Part shown: positions 7,845 through 17,011 of the stretch, in pieces
Position numbering within the stretch: the stretch's first letter is position 1
Layout of the letters: each line of letters opens with the position of its first letter
The notes under the pieces: generated by a model
The model's database searches: none
Seen by the model: only the letters and a program-made list of their open reading frames with translations
What the model was told of the DNA's origin: nothing
Program-made: the position numbers and the translations under genes
DNA from: an uncultured Alphaproteobacteria bacterium
Lineage (GTDB): Bacteria; Pseudomonadota; Alphaproteobacteria; CAAHEQ01; UBA3637
NCBI GenBank assembly: GCA_944392585.1
Contig: CALXXA010000010.1
Coordinates: forward strand, 1 to 46,429
Direction: 5' to 3'
DNA: 46,429 nucleotides

Positions 7845-8441
7845 TTAGTCTCTACCAAGTTGATTGTTTTTTATTTGGGTTAAAACGGTTTTGGAAAGAT
7901 TCTTATTTTTTATTTCATCTTTATTTCCCGTTTCTTGCAATTTTTCCATAATTCTCTTATTCCCATACTCATCCGCGTAATCACAAGCTTTTTTCCCATT
8001 TTTATCTTTAATAGAAAAATCTGCTCCGTTTTTTATTAATATATCTAATACATTTTCATTTCCAAAACAAGCAGAAAACATAAGAGGAGTCCGCCCTTCT
8101 TTGTCTTGGATATTAACATTTGCTCCTTTATGTATCAAAGAAAGAGCTTGTTTTTCAGATCCTAAAATAGAAACTGTCATTAAAACAACCCAACCATCTT
8201 TGTCTTGTTTGTTTATAGCTTCTTTATTTGGATTTTCTGATAAAAACTCATCTACTTTTCCAGAAAGGATATTTTTCAAATGTACCGGTAATAATTTTTC
8301 TATTACCTTTTTCTTTTTTCTATTATAGGCATACATTATCTCATGAGCCTGACGAAGTACTTTCTTTAATGTATTTAAACTTTTTGGTTCTTGTAAATAT
8401 TCTGTTGTGTAAATACTTGTTAAGTTGTTTTTCTTTTCCAT
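7845..8441 (-). CDS. Ankyrin-repeat protein (cluster member 9, proximal)
   Basis: 198 residues with a strong ATTAAGGAGAAAAA site before the ATG and its own promoter at 8474-8502. The N-terminal module is divergent (LTSIYTTEYLQEPKSL, then RQAHEIM and a run of Lys). Two clear ankyrin repeats (GANVNIQDKEGRTPLMFSA, GADFSIKDKNGKKACDYA) follow a degenerate one (KEAINKQDKDGWVVLM). The end is basic and lacks the DVDKKG tail. It is the first ankyrin gene next to the ribosomal superoperon. Confidence 0.86.
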   Translation of the reverse strand: MEKKNNLTSIYTTEYLQEPKSLNTLKKVLRQAHEIMYAYNRKKKKVIEKLLPVHLKNILSGKVDEFLSENPNKEAINKQDKDGWVVLMTVSILGSEKQALSLIHKGANVNIQDKEGRTPLMFSACFGNENVLDILIKNGADFSIKDKNGKKACDYADEYGNKRIMEKLQETGNKDEIKNKNLSKTVLTQIKNNQLGRD

Positions 8442-8473
8442 TTTTTTCTCCTTAATAAAAACAAGTGTTTTAT

Positions 8474-8502
8474 ATCATACACTTATTCATGCTATATGTC
8501 AA
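8474..8502 (-). promoter_or_regulatory. Sigma-70-type promoter of ankyrin gene 7845-8441
   Basis: Perfect TTGACA (8497-8502) and TATGAT (8474-8479) with a 17-base spacer on the minus strand. The leader is about 26 bases. The block is a near-copy of the promoter at 7754-7782. Confidence 0.82.
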
Positions 8503-8554
8503 GTTTTTTTAAATTTCTTATTTATGAACAATCCAAAATTCTTTCTTATATTAA

Positions 8555-8563
8555 TGATATAAT
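8555..8563 (+). promoter_or_regulatory. Extended -10 element on the plus strand
   Basis: TGATATAAT is a perfect extended -10 motif (TGnTATAAT). There is no good -35 and no plus-strand gene downstream. A terminator-like hairpin follows about 60 bases on, so a short RNA could be made. Confidence 0.35.
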
Positions 8564-8569
8564 GTCAGG

Positions 8570-8658
8570 GAAGCCTTTTAGAAAGGGAAATATATAAAAA
8601 ATCGAGCTTAAAATAAAAACAAAAAAACGAGAGGTTTATAAAACTCCTCGTTTTTTTT
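8570..8658 (+). ncRNA. Candidate small RNA (speculative)
   Basis: An extended -10 (8555-8563) and an intrinsic terminator (hairpin 8624-8654 plus U's) on the plus strand would define a transcript of about 90 bases. There is no ORF of note inside. The terminator is symmetrical and clearly serves rplQ on the minus strand, so only the promoter argues for this RNA. Confidence 0.2.
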
Positions 8659-8660
8659 AA
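8620..8660. terminator. Bidirectional terminator downstream of rplQ
   Basis: A stem of about 12 bp with one mismatch and one wobble (8624-8635 with 8643-8654, outer pairs aaaacgag/ctcgtttt) is flanked by A's on the left and T's on the right, so both strands give a hairpin plus U-tract. It ends the ribosomal superoperon, 17 bases past the rplQ stop. Confidence 0.88.
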
Positions 8661-8676
8661 TAAGAAAATAAATCTA

Positions 8677-9174
8677 CTACTTATCTTCTGATGTTTCTTT
8701 TTTAGAAGATTTTCTGACTTTCTTTTCCTCTTTATTTTTCTTTTCTTCTTTTATAGGAGTTTCATTCTCCTCTTTTAGATTAATTGGAGCTCCGGAATCT
8801 TTCCCTTTTGCTGTTAAATCTCTATCAACAAACTCGATAAAGGCCATAGGAGCGGCATCTCCATATCGAAATCCTGCTTTTAAGACTCTTGTATAGCCCC
8901 CTTTTCTTTCTAAATATCTCGGAGCCAGAACATCAAATAACTTTTTCACGGCTTTTTCATCACGCAAGAAAGAAAGAATTAAACGGCGAGAATGCAAATC
9001 ATTGGTTCTTGCAGCAGTAATAAGTTTTTCGACAATCGGACGTAGCTCTTTTGCCTTTGGAAGAGTTGTTTTGATTTGTTCATGTTTAATAAGGGAAACA
9101 GACATATTAGCAAACATACTTCTACGATGAGCAATAGATTTATTTAATTTTCTTTTAGCAATTCCATGACGCAT
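8677..9174 (-). CDS. rplQ: 50S ribosomal protein L17
   Basis: L17 of the large subunit, near the exit tunnel. The first ~120 residues match the family ([20 protein letters not shown] start, later [20 protein letters not shown]). The C-terminal ~40 residues are a Glu/Lys low-complexity extension, making 165 residues against about 120-140 usual. AAAGGAG precedes the start. It is the last gene of the superoperon, followed by a strong terminator. The 104-base spacer to rpoA holds no gene. Confidence 0.97.
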   Translation of the reverse strand: MRHGIAKRKLNKSIAHRRSMFANMSVSLIKHEQIKTTLPKAKELRPIVEKLITAARTNDLHSRRLILSFLRDEKAVKKLFDVLAPRYLERKGGYTRVLKAGFRYGDAAPMAFIEFVDRDLTAKGKDSGAPINLKEENETPIKEEKKNKEEKKVRKSSKKETSEDK

Positions 9175-9278
9175 AATGTAACTCCTTTCTTTCTAGCATT
9201 GCGCACAAAGCTGATAAATACCGACTTCTGACCACCTTCACGGAGAGAAAGAAGCCACCTCAACCCTTTGAGGATTTT

Positions 9279-10292
9279 TTAAAATGGTTCGTCAAACCCC
9301 CTTGCCAAAACATCAATATTTTCAGGGGGCCATCCTTCTACTTGCATTCCTAGATGCAATCCCATAGTTTCTAAAACTTCCTTAATTTCATTAAGAGATT
9401 TCCGTCCAAAATTTGGCGTCCGCAACATATCTGCCTCAGAGCGTTGAACTAAATCACCTATATAGACAATATTATCATTTTTAAGGCAATTTGCCGACCG
9501 AACGGACAATTCCAATTCATCAACCTTACGTAACAGTTCTTTAGGGAAAGGCAAGACAAGTTTTTGCTCTTCCTGTTGAGTTTCTTCTGGATCTTCAAAA
9601 TTGACGAAGGTCTTTAATTGATCTTGTAAAATACGAGCAGAGAGTGCCACGGCATCTTCAGGAGAAACAACTCCATTTGTTTCAACGGTTAGAGACAATT
9701 TATCGTAGTCTGTTTGTTGTCCGACACGGGCATTTGTAACCTTATAGACAACAGTTTTAACCGGGCTAAAGATACTATCAATAGGCAACAATCCGATAGG
9801 TCTTTCATCTGGCCGATTTTGAACAGCCGGAACATATCCTTTTCCTGTGTTGACAGTCATTTCTATTTTAATTGAGGCTCCAGCATCCAAAGAACAAATG
9901 ACCAAGTCTTTATTCATAATTTCAACTGCTTGATTGGTTTCTATTTGAGCAGCTGTTACAACTCCAGGTCCGGTTGCATTGAGGACCATTTTATGAGGTC
10001 CTTCAGACTCCACTTTAATTGCCAACATTTTAATATTTAAGACAATATCTGTCACATCTTCTCTTACTCCAGGGATAGAAGAAAATTCATGCAAAACGCC
10101 ATCGATTTTAATACTCGTAACAGCTCCTCCTTGTAAAGAAGAAAGCAACACACGACGTAAAGCATTACCAAGAGTAAGACCGAATCCTCTTTCCAAAGGT
10201 TCTACTACGATAGTTGATTTAAACCCGGGGACAATATGTTCGACAGATAAAGCCGAGGGTTTTATAAGTTCTTGCCAATTTTTTTGTATCAC
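9279..10292 (-). CDS. rpoA: DNA-directed RNA polymerase subunit alpha
   Basis: Scaffold subunit of RNA polymerase; the C-terminal domain contacts UP elements and activators. 337 residues. The start is GTG at 10292 ([15 protein letters not shown]), matching the alphaproteobacterial MIQKNWQ start, with AGGAG seven bases upstream. A longer open frame to 10394 has no support. N-terminal assembly domain: [21 protein letters not shown]-terminal domain (about 255-325): [16 protein letters not shown] and [16 protein letters not shown]. It lies 67 bases downstream of rpsK. Confidence 0.98.
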   Translation of the reverse strand: MIQKNWQELIKPSALSVEHIVPGFKSTIVVEPLERGFGLTLGNALRRVLLSSLQGGAVTSIKIDGVLHEFSSIPGVREDVTDIVLNIKMLAIKVESEGPHKMVLNATGPGVVTAAQIETNQAVEIMNKDLVICSLDAGASIKIEMTVNTGKGYVPAVQNRPDERPIGLLPIDSIFSPVKTVVYKVTNARVGQQTDYDKLSLTVETNGVVSPEDAVALSARILQDQLKTFVNFEDPEETQQEEQKLVLPFPKELLRKVDELELSVRSANCLKNDNIVYIGDLVQRSEADMLRTPNFGRKSLNEIKEVLETMGLHLGMQVEGWPPENIDVLARGFDEPF

Positions 10293-10359
10293 AATAAGGC
10301 TCCTATAAATAAAAAGAAACACGCGCGAAAGCGCCACGACCCAAGAGAGTCCCGAAACA

Positions 10360-10758
10360 TTAAATACGCCGACGTTTAGGCGGACGAACACCATTATGAG
10401 GGACGGCAGTTACATCTTTTATAGATGAAATTACGAATCCTAAAGCCTGGAAAGCGCGCAAAGCAGATTCACGTCCTGATCCTGGTCCACAAACGAGGAC
10501 TTCCAAGTTTTTCATCCCATGCTCTTGAGCTCTACGACCGGCCTCTTCCGCAGTCACCTGAGCGGCATACGGGGTCGATTTTCTAGATCCTTTAAAACCT
10601 TTCATTCCAGCAGAGCACCAAGAAATTGTATTTCCTTGAGCATCTGTAATTGTTACCATTGTATTATTGAACGTAGAATTCACATGGGCAACCCCAGAGA
10701 TGATATTCTTTCTGTCACGGTTTTTTGTCCGTACTGTTGTTTTTTCTGTTTTAGCCAT
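10360..10758 (-). CDS. rpsK: 30S ribosomal protein S11
   Basis: Small-subunit platform protein. The start at 10758 ([19 protein letters not shown]) is preceded by GAAGGATTTATCT. A GTG at 10773 in frame would destroy that spacing. 132 residues, normal length. Typical motifs: [30 protein letters not shown], and the basic end [10 protein letters not shown]. It follows rpsM by 18 bases. Confidence 0.97.
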   Translation of the reverse strand: MAKTEKTTVRTKNRDRKNIISGVAHVNSTFNNTMVTITDAQGNTISWCSAGMKGFKGSRKSTPYAAQVTAEEAGRRAQEHGMKNLEVLVCGPGSGRESALRAFQALGFVISSIKDVTAVPHNGVRPPKRRRI

Positions 10759-10776
10759 AGATAAATCCTTCACTGA

Positions 10777-11154
10777 CTATTTCGTCACTTTTTTCTTACC
10801 GGCAATAGGAATTGCCTTACCCTTACGTGTTCGAGCATTAGTATGTGTTCGTTGTCCACGAACCGGCAAACCTTTCCGGTGACGTAAACCTCTATAACAT
10901 CCTAAATCCATCAATCGCTTAATATTTAAAGAAACCTCACGACGAAGATCTCCTTCCACATGATATTCTTTATCAATTAGCTCACGAATTTTTAAAACTT
11001 CATCATCCGATAACGCGGAAACGCGTGTATCTTCAGAAATGCCTGTTTTACGACAAATTTCTTCTGCTTGTTTCCGACCGATACCATAAATATACGTCAA
11101 ACCGATGACGACTCTTTTTGCTGTCGGAATATTTACACCTGCAATACGTGCCAA
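10777..11154 (-). CDS. rpsM: 30S ribosomal protein S13
   Basis: Small-subunit head protein contacting the P-site tRNA and the large subunit. The family start is [10 protein letters not shown]; here ARIAGVNIP is preceded by a TTG codon at 11154 with GGAG eight bases upstream, so a TTG start is inferred (125 residues). Motifs: [38 protein letters not shown]. It is first gene of the alpha block and has its own promoter at 11216-11243. Confidence 0.96.
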   Translation of the reverse strand: MARIAGVNIPTAKRVVIGLTYIYGIGRKQAEEICRKTGISEDTRVSALSDDEVLKIRELIDKEYHVEGDLRREVSLNIKRLMDLGCYRGLRHRKGLPVRGQRTHTNARTRKGKAIPIAGKKKVTK

Positions 11155-11215
11155 GGTACTCTCCACTATTTTAAAGAACACTTTATAACTAAATTACAAA
11201 GAACCGAGATGTGGG

Positions 11216-11243
11216 ATTATAAACTCTTTTTTATCTTTGTCAA
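11216..11243 (-). promoter_or_regulatory. Promoter of the alpha block (rpsM-rpsK-rpoA-rplQ)
   Basis: On the minus strand a perfect TTGACA (11238-11243) and perfect TATAAT (11216-11221) have a 16-base spacer. It lies between the adk stop (11255) and the rpsM start (11154), giving a leader of about 55 bases. Internal promoter in an otherwise continuous superoperon. Confidence 0.85.
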
Positions 11244-11254
11244 GTATTAATTAT

Positions 11255-11917
11255 TTAATGTCCTATTACTTTTTTTATCTTTTCACACACTGTCTCGATA
11301 GATCCCGTTCCATCGACACACACCAAAAGGCCCCTTTCTTCGTAGTAAGGTAAAACAGGAGCCGTTACTGCACGGTACTTACGCAATCTTGAAATAACAG
11401 TTTCATAATTATCGTCTTCGCGCCGCACAAATTTTTCTCCGCCACATACGTCACACCTGCCGAATGCTTTGGGTTGTTTAAACTTATCATGATACATAGT
11501 TTGGCATTTCGCACACATATAGCGCCCAATAATGCGCTCAATGACATATTCGTCTGGGACTTGAATTTCTATGACGACATCCAGCTTAAGATTAAGATCT
11601 TTCATCATCTTATCCAACGCCATAGCCTGCGGGACCGTTCTAGGAAAGCCGTCTAAAATAAATCCTTTTGAACATTCTTCACTTTCCAATCTTTGAGAAA
11701 TAAGTGAAACACTCATCTCATCGGGGACAAAATTTCCTTTATCTATTAATGCCTTGATTCTTTCTCCAAGCTCAGATCCTGTTCGAATTTCCTCTCTTAA
11801 CATTTCTCCCGTAGACAAATGAGGGATATTTAATCTGTCTCTCAGTAATCTTGCTTGCGTCCCTTTACCGCCGCCCGGAGGACCCATTAAAACGATATTC
11901 TCATGCTTAATAACCAT
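11255..11917 (-). CDS. adk: Adenylate kinase, zinc-lid form
   Basis: Catalyses ATP + AMP to 2 ADP in the cytosol. 220 residues, the long form. P-loop GPPGGGKGTQ near the N terminus, AMP-site motifs STGEMLREEI and DGFPRT. The LID domain holds four cysteines spaced C-x2-C-x16-C-x2-C (CAKC ... CDVC), the structural zinc site. The ATG overlaps the secY stop by one base (TAATG), indicating translational coupling, as in the usual spc order secY-adk. Confidence 0.97.
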   Translation of the reverse strand: MVIKHENIVLMGPPGGGKGTQARLLRDRLNIPHLSTGEMLREEIRTGSELGERIKALIDKGNFVPDEMSVSLISQRLESEECSKGFILDGFPRTVPQAMALDKMMKDLNLKLDVVIEIQVPDEYVIERIIGRYMCAKCQTMYHDKFKQPKAFGRCDVCGGEKFVRREDDNYETVISRLRKYRAVTAPVLPYYEERGLLVCVDGTGSIETVCEKIKKVIGH

Positions 11918-13269
11918 TACAGCCGTCCTTTAATTCTTGCCTTTCTAATTAAGCCTTCATATTGATACGCAACCAAATGAGCCTGTATTTGCATCATTGT
12001 ATCTATAATAACCGTCACAACGATCAATAAGCTTGTTCCTCCTAAAAAGAACGGAATAGACATATTAGAAATAAGTATTCCGGGGAGAACACACAAAGCG
12101 GCTAAATATAACGCTCCAAAAGCCGTTAATCTTGAAACGACATAGCTTAAATAATCTGCGGTACTTTTTCCTGGACGAATCCCTGCAATAAAGCTATCGC
12201 TTTTTTTCAATTCATCTGCTTTTTCGACTGGATTAAAAGAAATTCCAGTATAGAAGAACGTGAAAAAGATTATTAAAACGGCATAAAATATCATATAAGT
12301 AACACTTCCGTAATTAAACCATAACTGAACTTTTTCTGCCCATAATTGATTTTTATCAACTCCGAAGCGAATAAGCCCCATTAACATGACAATTATAATA
12401 GAAGCGAAAATAGGAGGTAAAACACCTGTAGGATTAATTTTTAAAGGAAAGTAAGAATTCATTCCCATACGACTTTGCATTCCTATTCCTTGTTGACGTT
12501 TAGGAGATTGAATAATGATTCGACGTTGAGCTCGTTCAATAAACACAACAATATAAACAAGAGCAACAATTAAAAGGAACAGTCCCATCAAAGCCACTGT
12601 AGACAAACTTCCGACACGACCTAATTCAAAAGTCCTCGCAAAAGCTCCTGGAATTTCAGCTATAATCCCGGCCGTAATAATAAGAGACGCCCCGTTCCCA
12701 ACACCTCTCGCTGTAATTTGTTCTCCTAACCAAACAACAAACATAGTCCCTCCCAATAAGGACACGACTGTCGTTAATCTAAATAACCATGGAGAATCCA
12801 TTATAACGGCCGCAACTCCGGAAGAACTTGTCATGTGCTCAATAGCAACTGCCAGGAAATATCCTTGAACAACTGCGATTATACAAGTTAAATATCGTGT
12901 ATACTGATTTATCTTACGATATCCTGCGGGACCTTCTTTACGAAGAGCGGCCAAAGAAGGAATAACCGGAGACATTAACTGAATAAAAATAGACGCAGAA
13001 ATATAAGGCATAATATTCAACGCCAAAATTGTCATTCGAGATAACGCCCCGCCGGCAAAAGTATCTAACATTCCTAAGAGCCCCCCGGATGAAGAGGAAC
13101 TAAATACTTCTTCTAAAACACCCGGATTAATTCCCGGCAAAGGGATAAAAGTTCCGAATCGAAAGAAAACCAATGCGATAAGGGTAAACAAAATTCTTTT
13201 TTGCAAATCTCCTGCTTTAGCGAAACTCCCTAGAGCAGATCCTGTTGATTTTTCTTTCAAAGAAACCAT
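11917..13269 (-). CDS. secY: Protein translocase subunit SecY
   Basis: Central channel of the Sec translocon in the inner membrane. 450 residues with about ten hydrophobic segments. Family motifs: FRFGTFIPLPGI near the N terminus, PYISASIFIQL, GNGASLIITAGI, and the cytosolic loop IIIQSPKRQQGIGMQSRMG. The N terminus (SLKEKSTGSALGSFAKAGDLQKRI) is typical. It sits between rplO and adk as in the canonical spc operon. Confidence 0.98.
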   Translation of the reverse strand: MVSLKEKSTGSALGSFAKAGDLQKRILFTLIALVFFRFGTFIPLPGINPGVLEEVFSSSSSGGLLGMLDTFAGGALSRMTILALNIMPYISASIFIQLMSPVIPSLAALRKEGPAGYRKINQYTRYLTCIIAVVQGYFLAVAIEHMTSSSGVAAVIMDSPWLFRLTTVVSLLGGTMFVVWLGEQITARGVGNGASLIITAGIIAEIPGAFARTFELGRVGSLSTVALMGLFLLIVALVYIVVFIERAQRRIIIQSPKRQQGIGMQSRMGMNSYFPLKINPTGVLPPIFASIIIVMLMGLIRFGVDKNQLWAEKVQLWFNYGSVTYMIFYAVLIIFFTFFYTGISFNPVEKADELKKSDSFIAGIRPGKSTADYLSYVVSRLTAFGALYLAALCVLPGILISNMSIPFFLGGTSLLIVVTVIIDTMMQIQAHLVAYQYEGLIRKARIKGRL

Positions 13270-13288
13270 TTGTTTACCCCTTTACTTC

Positions 13289-13852
13289 TTATTTTTTTTC
13301 TGTTGTTTTTTTGACTTTTTTAGTTGTTTTTTTTACAACTTTTTTCTCAGATTTCTGATCTACTTCTTCAACAGATTTTTCACATCCCGGACGAGTTGTA
13401 TCAATAATTAATTCTCCGCCGACTTTTTCAATCGCAGCCTTGGCAGAAGCAGATGCTCCGGCAGCTCTAACAGTCACTTTTGTTTTTAAGTCGCCATTAC
13501 CCAAGATACGTATGCCGTCTTTAGCCCGCCGAACGATACCTGCCTCCATCAAAGAAACAACATTAATTTCTTGAGACGCATCTAATGTCCCTGTATCAAT
13601 GGCATTTTGGATACGATTCAAATTGACTTCCACAAAATTCAAACGGAAGATATTACGGAAACCTCTTTTAGGGAGACGCCTATAAATAGGCATTTGCCCT
13701 CCTTCAAAGTAATTAAGGGAGACTCCTGACCGAGAAGATTGTCCTTTAACTCCGCGCCCGGCGGTCCGTCCTTTCCCGGAACCTATCCCGCGGGCAACAC
13801 GAGTTCTATTTTTACGAGCACCGTCATTATCACGAATTTGATTTAATTTCAT
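13289..13852 (-). CDS. rplO: 50S ribosomal protein L15
   Basis: Large-subunit assembly protein. The start [20 protein letters not shown] and the [18 protein letters not shown] stretch identify it. 187 residues against about 145-155 usual: the last ~30 residues are a Lys/Thr/Val low-complexity extension. It starts only four bases after the rpsE stop; rpmD, which normally lies between them, is absent. Confidence 0.97.
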   Translation of the reverse strand: MKLNQIRDNDGARKNRTRVARGIGSGKGRTAGRGVKGQSSRSGVSLNYFEGGQMPIYRRLPKRGFRNIFRLNFVEVNLNRIQNAIDTGTLDASQEINVVSLMEAGIVRRAKDGIRILGNGDLKTKVTVRAAGASASAKAAIEKVGGELIIDTTRPGCEKSVEEVDQKSEKKVVKKTTKKVKKTTEKK

Positions 13853-13856
13853 TGAA

Positions 13857-14498
13857 TTATTCCTTTACTTCTTTATCAGCTGTAACTTTATCAGCTGTAA
13901 CGTCCTTATCAATTCCGTCACGACGAGACACAATATCTCCAACTTTTTTCCCACGTCTAGCGGCGACAATCCGAGGAGAGTTTACACTTTCCAAAGCCCT
14001 AAAAGTAGCTCTAATCATGTTATGAGGATTAGCTGATCCGGTTGACTTAGCGACGATATCTTGAATTCCCATTGTTTCGAAAACAGCCCGCATAGGACCT
14101 CCGGCAATAATTCCTGTACCAGCAGGAGCTGCACGTAAGATAACTTTTCCTGCGCCATAATGTCCTATAATATCGTGATGTAAAGTTCTTCCTTCACGTA
14201 AGGGAACTCGAATTATATTATGTTTAGCGGCATCTGTTGCCTTACGAATAGCTTCAGGAACCTCCCGAGCTTTCCCAGATCCGAATCCGACACGTCCTTT
14301 TTCATCACCTACAACAACAAGCGCGGCAAAAGCCATCCGACGTCCACCTTTAACTGTTTTAGAGACACGATTAACGTAAACTAATTTATCTACAAACTCA
14401 TCTTGAACTTTTTCGACTCTTTTTTCTCCGACATCACTTTTATCTTTGCGTCGACGTTCAGGACGTTCTGTTCCTTGAGTATTTTCTGTATGAGCCAT
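13857..14498 (-). CDS. rpsE: 30S ribosomal protein S5
   Basis: Small-subunit protein affecting decoding accuracy. Core motifs: [58 protein letters not shown]. Both termini are charged; the C terminus contains a duplicated VTADK encoded by an exact 15-base tandem repeat (13871-13900). Length 213 residues, slightly long for the family. Confidence 0.97.
   Translation of the reverse strand: MAHTENTQGTERPERRRKDKSDVGEKRVEKVQDEFVDKLVYVNRVSKTVKGGRRMAFAALVVVGDEKGRVGFGSGKAREVPEAIRKATDAAKHNIIRVPLREGRTLHHDIIGHYGAGKVILRAAPAGTGIIAGGPMRAVFETMGIQDIVAKSTGSANPHNMIRATFRALESVNSPRIVAARRGKKVGDIVSRRDGIDKDVTADKVTADKEVKE
13871..13900 (-). repeat. 15-bp tandem duplication inside rpsE
   Basis: The 15-base unit ctttatcagctgtaa occurs twice in direct succession (13871-13885, 13886-13900), duplicating the residues VTADK in the C-terminal tail of S5. 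The reading frame is kept. Confidence 0.9.
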
Positions 14499-14508
14499 TT
14501 TACTACCT

Positions 14509-14856
14509 CTAGAATTTTAAACCGTTTTCACGGGCAGCATTTGCCAAGGCCTTAATACGACCATGATAAATATACCCGCCACGATCAAATACAACTTCAG
14601 TCACCCCAGCTTTTAAAGCTCTCTCTGCAATCATCTTACCGACACATGCAGCTCCGGCAACTGTAGACCCTTTTTCTTTCATTTCGGCATCTTTTGAGGA
14701 CGCAGAAACAATCGTTTTGCCCGCTTTATCATCTATAATTTGAGCATAAATATTTTTTTGGGAGCGATAAACAGATAAACGAACTCTATCCGACGCTTTA
14801 TGTCTTAAAGCATACCGAGTGCGAGCCTTACGACGTTCAAATTTAATATCAGACAT
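14509..14856 (-). CDS. rplR: 50S ribosomal protein L18
   Basis: 5S rRNA-binding protein of the central protuberance. 115 residues, normal length. Motifs: [47 protein letters not shown]. Located between rplF and rpsE as expected, with short spacers on both sides. Confidence 0.97.
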   Translation of the reverse strand: MSDIKFERRKARTRYALRHKASDRVRLSVYRSQKNIYAQIIDDKAGKTIVSASSKDAEMKEKGSTVAGAACVGKMIAERALKAGVTEVVFDRGGYIYHGRIKALANAARENGLKF

Positions 14857-14867
14857 ATTTTTTATCC

Positions 14868-15401
14868 TTACTTTTTCTTGCCTTCTTTGCGCACGATGGT
14901 TTCTTCCACGTATTTGACGCCTTTGCCTTTATACGGTTCCGGAGAACGGAACGCCCGAATTTCGGAAGCAACAGCCCCAACTTCTCTCTTGTCTATTCCT
15001 GAAATTTGAATTTCTGTTTGGCTTGGACAAGTGATTTTAACTCCTTTTGGTGTCACATAGTCAATATCATGACTATACCCTAAACTCAGCTTGACGCCAT
15101 TAGAAGAAGCTTGAGCTTTATATCCCACTCCAACTAATTCTAATTTTCGTATAAATCCTTCTGTAACACCTTTAACCATATTATTCAAGTTTGCGCGTGT
15201 TGTCCCCCAAATCATCCGACATTCTTTTGTCTTTGAAACAGGTTCAACAACGACTTCCCCATCCTGTACAGTTACTTTAACGAAATCAGATAGTCCACAA
15301 GAGAGCTCCCCTAATTTTCCTTTTACAGTAGCTTTACCAGCATCAATAGTGACTGTCACACCCTGAGGCAACTTAATAGGATACTTACCAACACGAGACA
15401 T
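14868..15401 (-). CDS. rplF: 50S ribosomal protein L6
   Basis: Large-subunit protein near the factor-binding site. 177 residues, the usual size. [15 protein letters not shown] start, [18 protein letters not shown], and the C-terminal [16 protein letters not shown] signature. Fifteen bases separate it from rpsH. Confidence 0.97.
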   Translation of the reverse strand: MSRVGKYPIKLPQGVTVTIDAGKATVKGKLGELSCGLSDFVKVTVQDGEVVVEPVSKTKECRMIWGTTRANLNNMVKGVTEGFIRKLELVGVGYKAQASSNGVKLSLGYSHDIDYVTPKGVKITCPSQTEIQISGIDKREVGAVASEIRAFRSPEPYKGKGVKYVEETIVRKEGKKK

Positions 15402-15416
15402 GTTTCATTCCTCCCA

Positions 15417-15815
15417 CTAAAAGACCTTACACAAAACTTCACCGCCGACATTAGCTTGACGAGCTTCATGATCTGACATAACGCCTTGTGGTGTTGACAA
15501 AACAAAGATACCTAATCCATTATAAAATTTCGGTAAATCTTTAACCTTAGAGTACACACGTCGACCTGGGAGAGAGACACGTTGAATTTCATTAATGACC
15601 GGACGTCCTTCATGATACTTTAATTCAATTTTAAATTCATCAACGCCTGGACGAACATTCACACGTTCGAATCCTCTGATATACCCTTCTCGTTTTAAAA
15701 CTTCTAAAACGTTTCCACGTAAATTAGAAGCAGGTGCCACAACGTGGCTCTTTTGAGCTTGTTGCCCGTTACGAATACGAGTCAACATATCTCCTAAAGG
15801 ATCTGTCATAGACAT
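15417..15815 (-). CDS. rpsH: 30S ribosomal protein S8
   Basis: 16S rRNA-binding protein; in E. coli it also represses the spc operon, which is not shown here. 132 residues. [14 protein letters not shown] at the N terminus and [20 protein letters not shown] at the C terminus. The first of two nearby ATG codons is preferred because AAAGGAG lies nine bases before it. Confidence 0.97.
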   Translation of the reverse strand: MSMTDPLGDMLTRIRNGQQAQKSHVVAPASNLRGNVLEVLKREGYIRGFERVNVRPGVDEFKIELKYHEGRPVINEIQRVSLPGRRVYSKVKDLPKFYNGLGIFVLSTPQGVMSDHEARQANVGGEVLCKVF

Positions 15816-15829
15816 ATTCTATTTCTCCT

Positions 15830-16135
15830 TTACCAACTGGACTTGACCATACCAGGGATTTCGCCTGCATTGGCGAGTTCACGCAGTTTGATACGGCTCA
15901 GTTTAAATTTACGATAATTTCCTCTTGAACGACCGGTTAACTCACAGCGATTGTGAATACGGCTGGGAGCCGAGTTCCGAGGAAGAGCTGCTAATTTTAA
16001 GACGGCTTCGAACCGATTTTCCGGTGTCGAATTCTTATCTTTAATAATTGCTTTTAACGCTTCACGACGATTTTTATAATGTTTCGCCATTCTTTCACGT
16101 TTTTTATTACGTTCAATAGAACTTGTTTTTGCCAT
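15830..16135 (-). CDS. rpsN: 30S ribosomal protein S14
   Basis: Small-subunit head protein. The start at 16135 ([16 protein letters not shown]) has AAGGAG upstream; an in-frame start at 16156 is not supported. 101 residues, the long form without the CxxC zinc pairs. C-terminal signature [19 protein letters not shown] and PGMVKSSW. Confidence 0.97.
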   Translation of the reverse strand: MAKTSSIERNKKRERMAKHYKNRREALKAIIKDKNSTPENRFEAVLKLAALPRNSAPSRIHNRCELTGRSRGNYRKFKLSRIKLRELANAGEIPGMVKSSW

Positions 16136-16145
16136 TCTTTTCTCC

Positions 16146-16685
16146 TTACTTCGCAAAAGGCATATTAAAAGCGGACAATAACGCTTTAGCTTCTTTATCA
16201 GTTTTTGCAGAAGTACAAATAACGATATCTAGCCCACGGATTTTATCAACTTCATCATAATTAATTTCTAAAAAGACGATTTGTTCTTTCAAACCCATAG
16301 CGAAATTACCTCTACCATCGAAGCACTTTCCGGAAATACCCCGAAAATCACGGATACGCGGCATAGCTGTTGTAATCAAACGATCTAAGAACTCATACAT
16401 TTTTTCCTTACGAAGAGTAACTTTACAACCTATAGCCATACCTTCTCTCAATTTAAAAGTCGCCACAGATTTCTTAGCCTTTGTAAGCACAGGTTTTTGA
16501 CCGGCGATAGCCGTTAAATCCCTAATAGCGCCCTCCAAAGCTTTACGATCTTCCGTTGCTTCACCGACACCCATATTCAAGACGATTTTCTCAAGGTATG
16601 GAATTTCCATCTCATTTTTATATCCGAATTCTTTTCTCAAAGCATCCCGGATTTGATGATCATATAAATCTTTTAGTCGAGACAT
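16146..16685 (-). CDS. rplE: 50S ribosomal protein L5
   Basis: 5S rRNA-binding protein contacting the P-site tRNA. 179 residues. [31 protein letters not shown], and [20 protein letters not shown] identify it. Eleven bases downstream of rplX. Confidence 0.97.
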   Translation of the reverse strand: MSRLKDLYDHQIRDALRKEFGYKNEMEIPYLEKIVLNMGVGEATEDRKALEGAIRDLTAIAGQKPVLTKAKKSVATFKLREGMAIGCKVTLRKEKMYEFLDRLITTAMPRIRDFRGISGKCFDGRGNFAMGLKEQIVFLEINYDEVDKIRGLDIVICTSAKTDKEAKALLSAFNMPFAK

Positions 16686-16696
16686 TTTTATACTCC

Positions 16697-17011
16697 TTAA
16701 CCGATAACTTCGCCTGATTTTTTAGCGACGCGTACTTTTCGCCCATCGTCTAAAAATCTCATGCCTACGCGGGAGCCTTTCCCGGACTTTGGATCAACAA
16801 TAGCGACATTAGAAACATGAATGGGAGCTTCTTTTGAAACAATCCCTCCAGCACTTTCTTGAGACGGCTTTTGATGACGTTTAACCATATTAACACCAGA
16901 GACAATAACTTTGTTTTCCTTTGGCATAGCTTTGGTAACTTCACCGGTTTTCCCTTTATCTTTTCCTGTGATAACGATAACTTTATCACCTTTTTTAATT
17001 TTCATAGCCAT
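16697..17011 (-). CDS. rplX: 50S ribosomal protein L24
   Basis: Assembly-initiator protein of the large subunit with a KOW motif ([19 protein letters not shown]). 104 residues. The first ATG is used: GGAGGTGTTATA precedes it and it overlaps the rplN stop by one base (TAATG). Later motif: [19 protein letters not shown]. Confidence 0.97.
   Translation of the reverse strand: MAMKIKKGDKVIVITGKDKGKTGEVTKAMPKENKVIVSGVNMVKRHQKPSQESAGGIVSKEAPIHVSNVAIVDPKSGKGSRVGMRFLDDGRKVRVAKKSGEVIG

Noticed and set aside
161-8441. The ankyrin repeats as a CRISPR array or DNA-level repeat
   Set aside because: The periodicity is at protein level (about 33 residues) with divergent DNA; no constant direct repeats with unique spacers exist.
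9258-9273. Short hairpin followed by T's on the plus strand between rplQ and rpoA
   Set aside because: CCTCAA/TTGAGG with T6 looks like a terminator, but no plus-strand gene or promoter is present; on the minus strand there is no U-tract where one would be needed.
10325-10345. GCGC-GAAA-GCGC hairpin in the rpsK-rpoA spacer
   Set aside because: Only four base pairs and no U-tract; it may affect mRNA processing but there is too little to call a feature.
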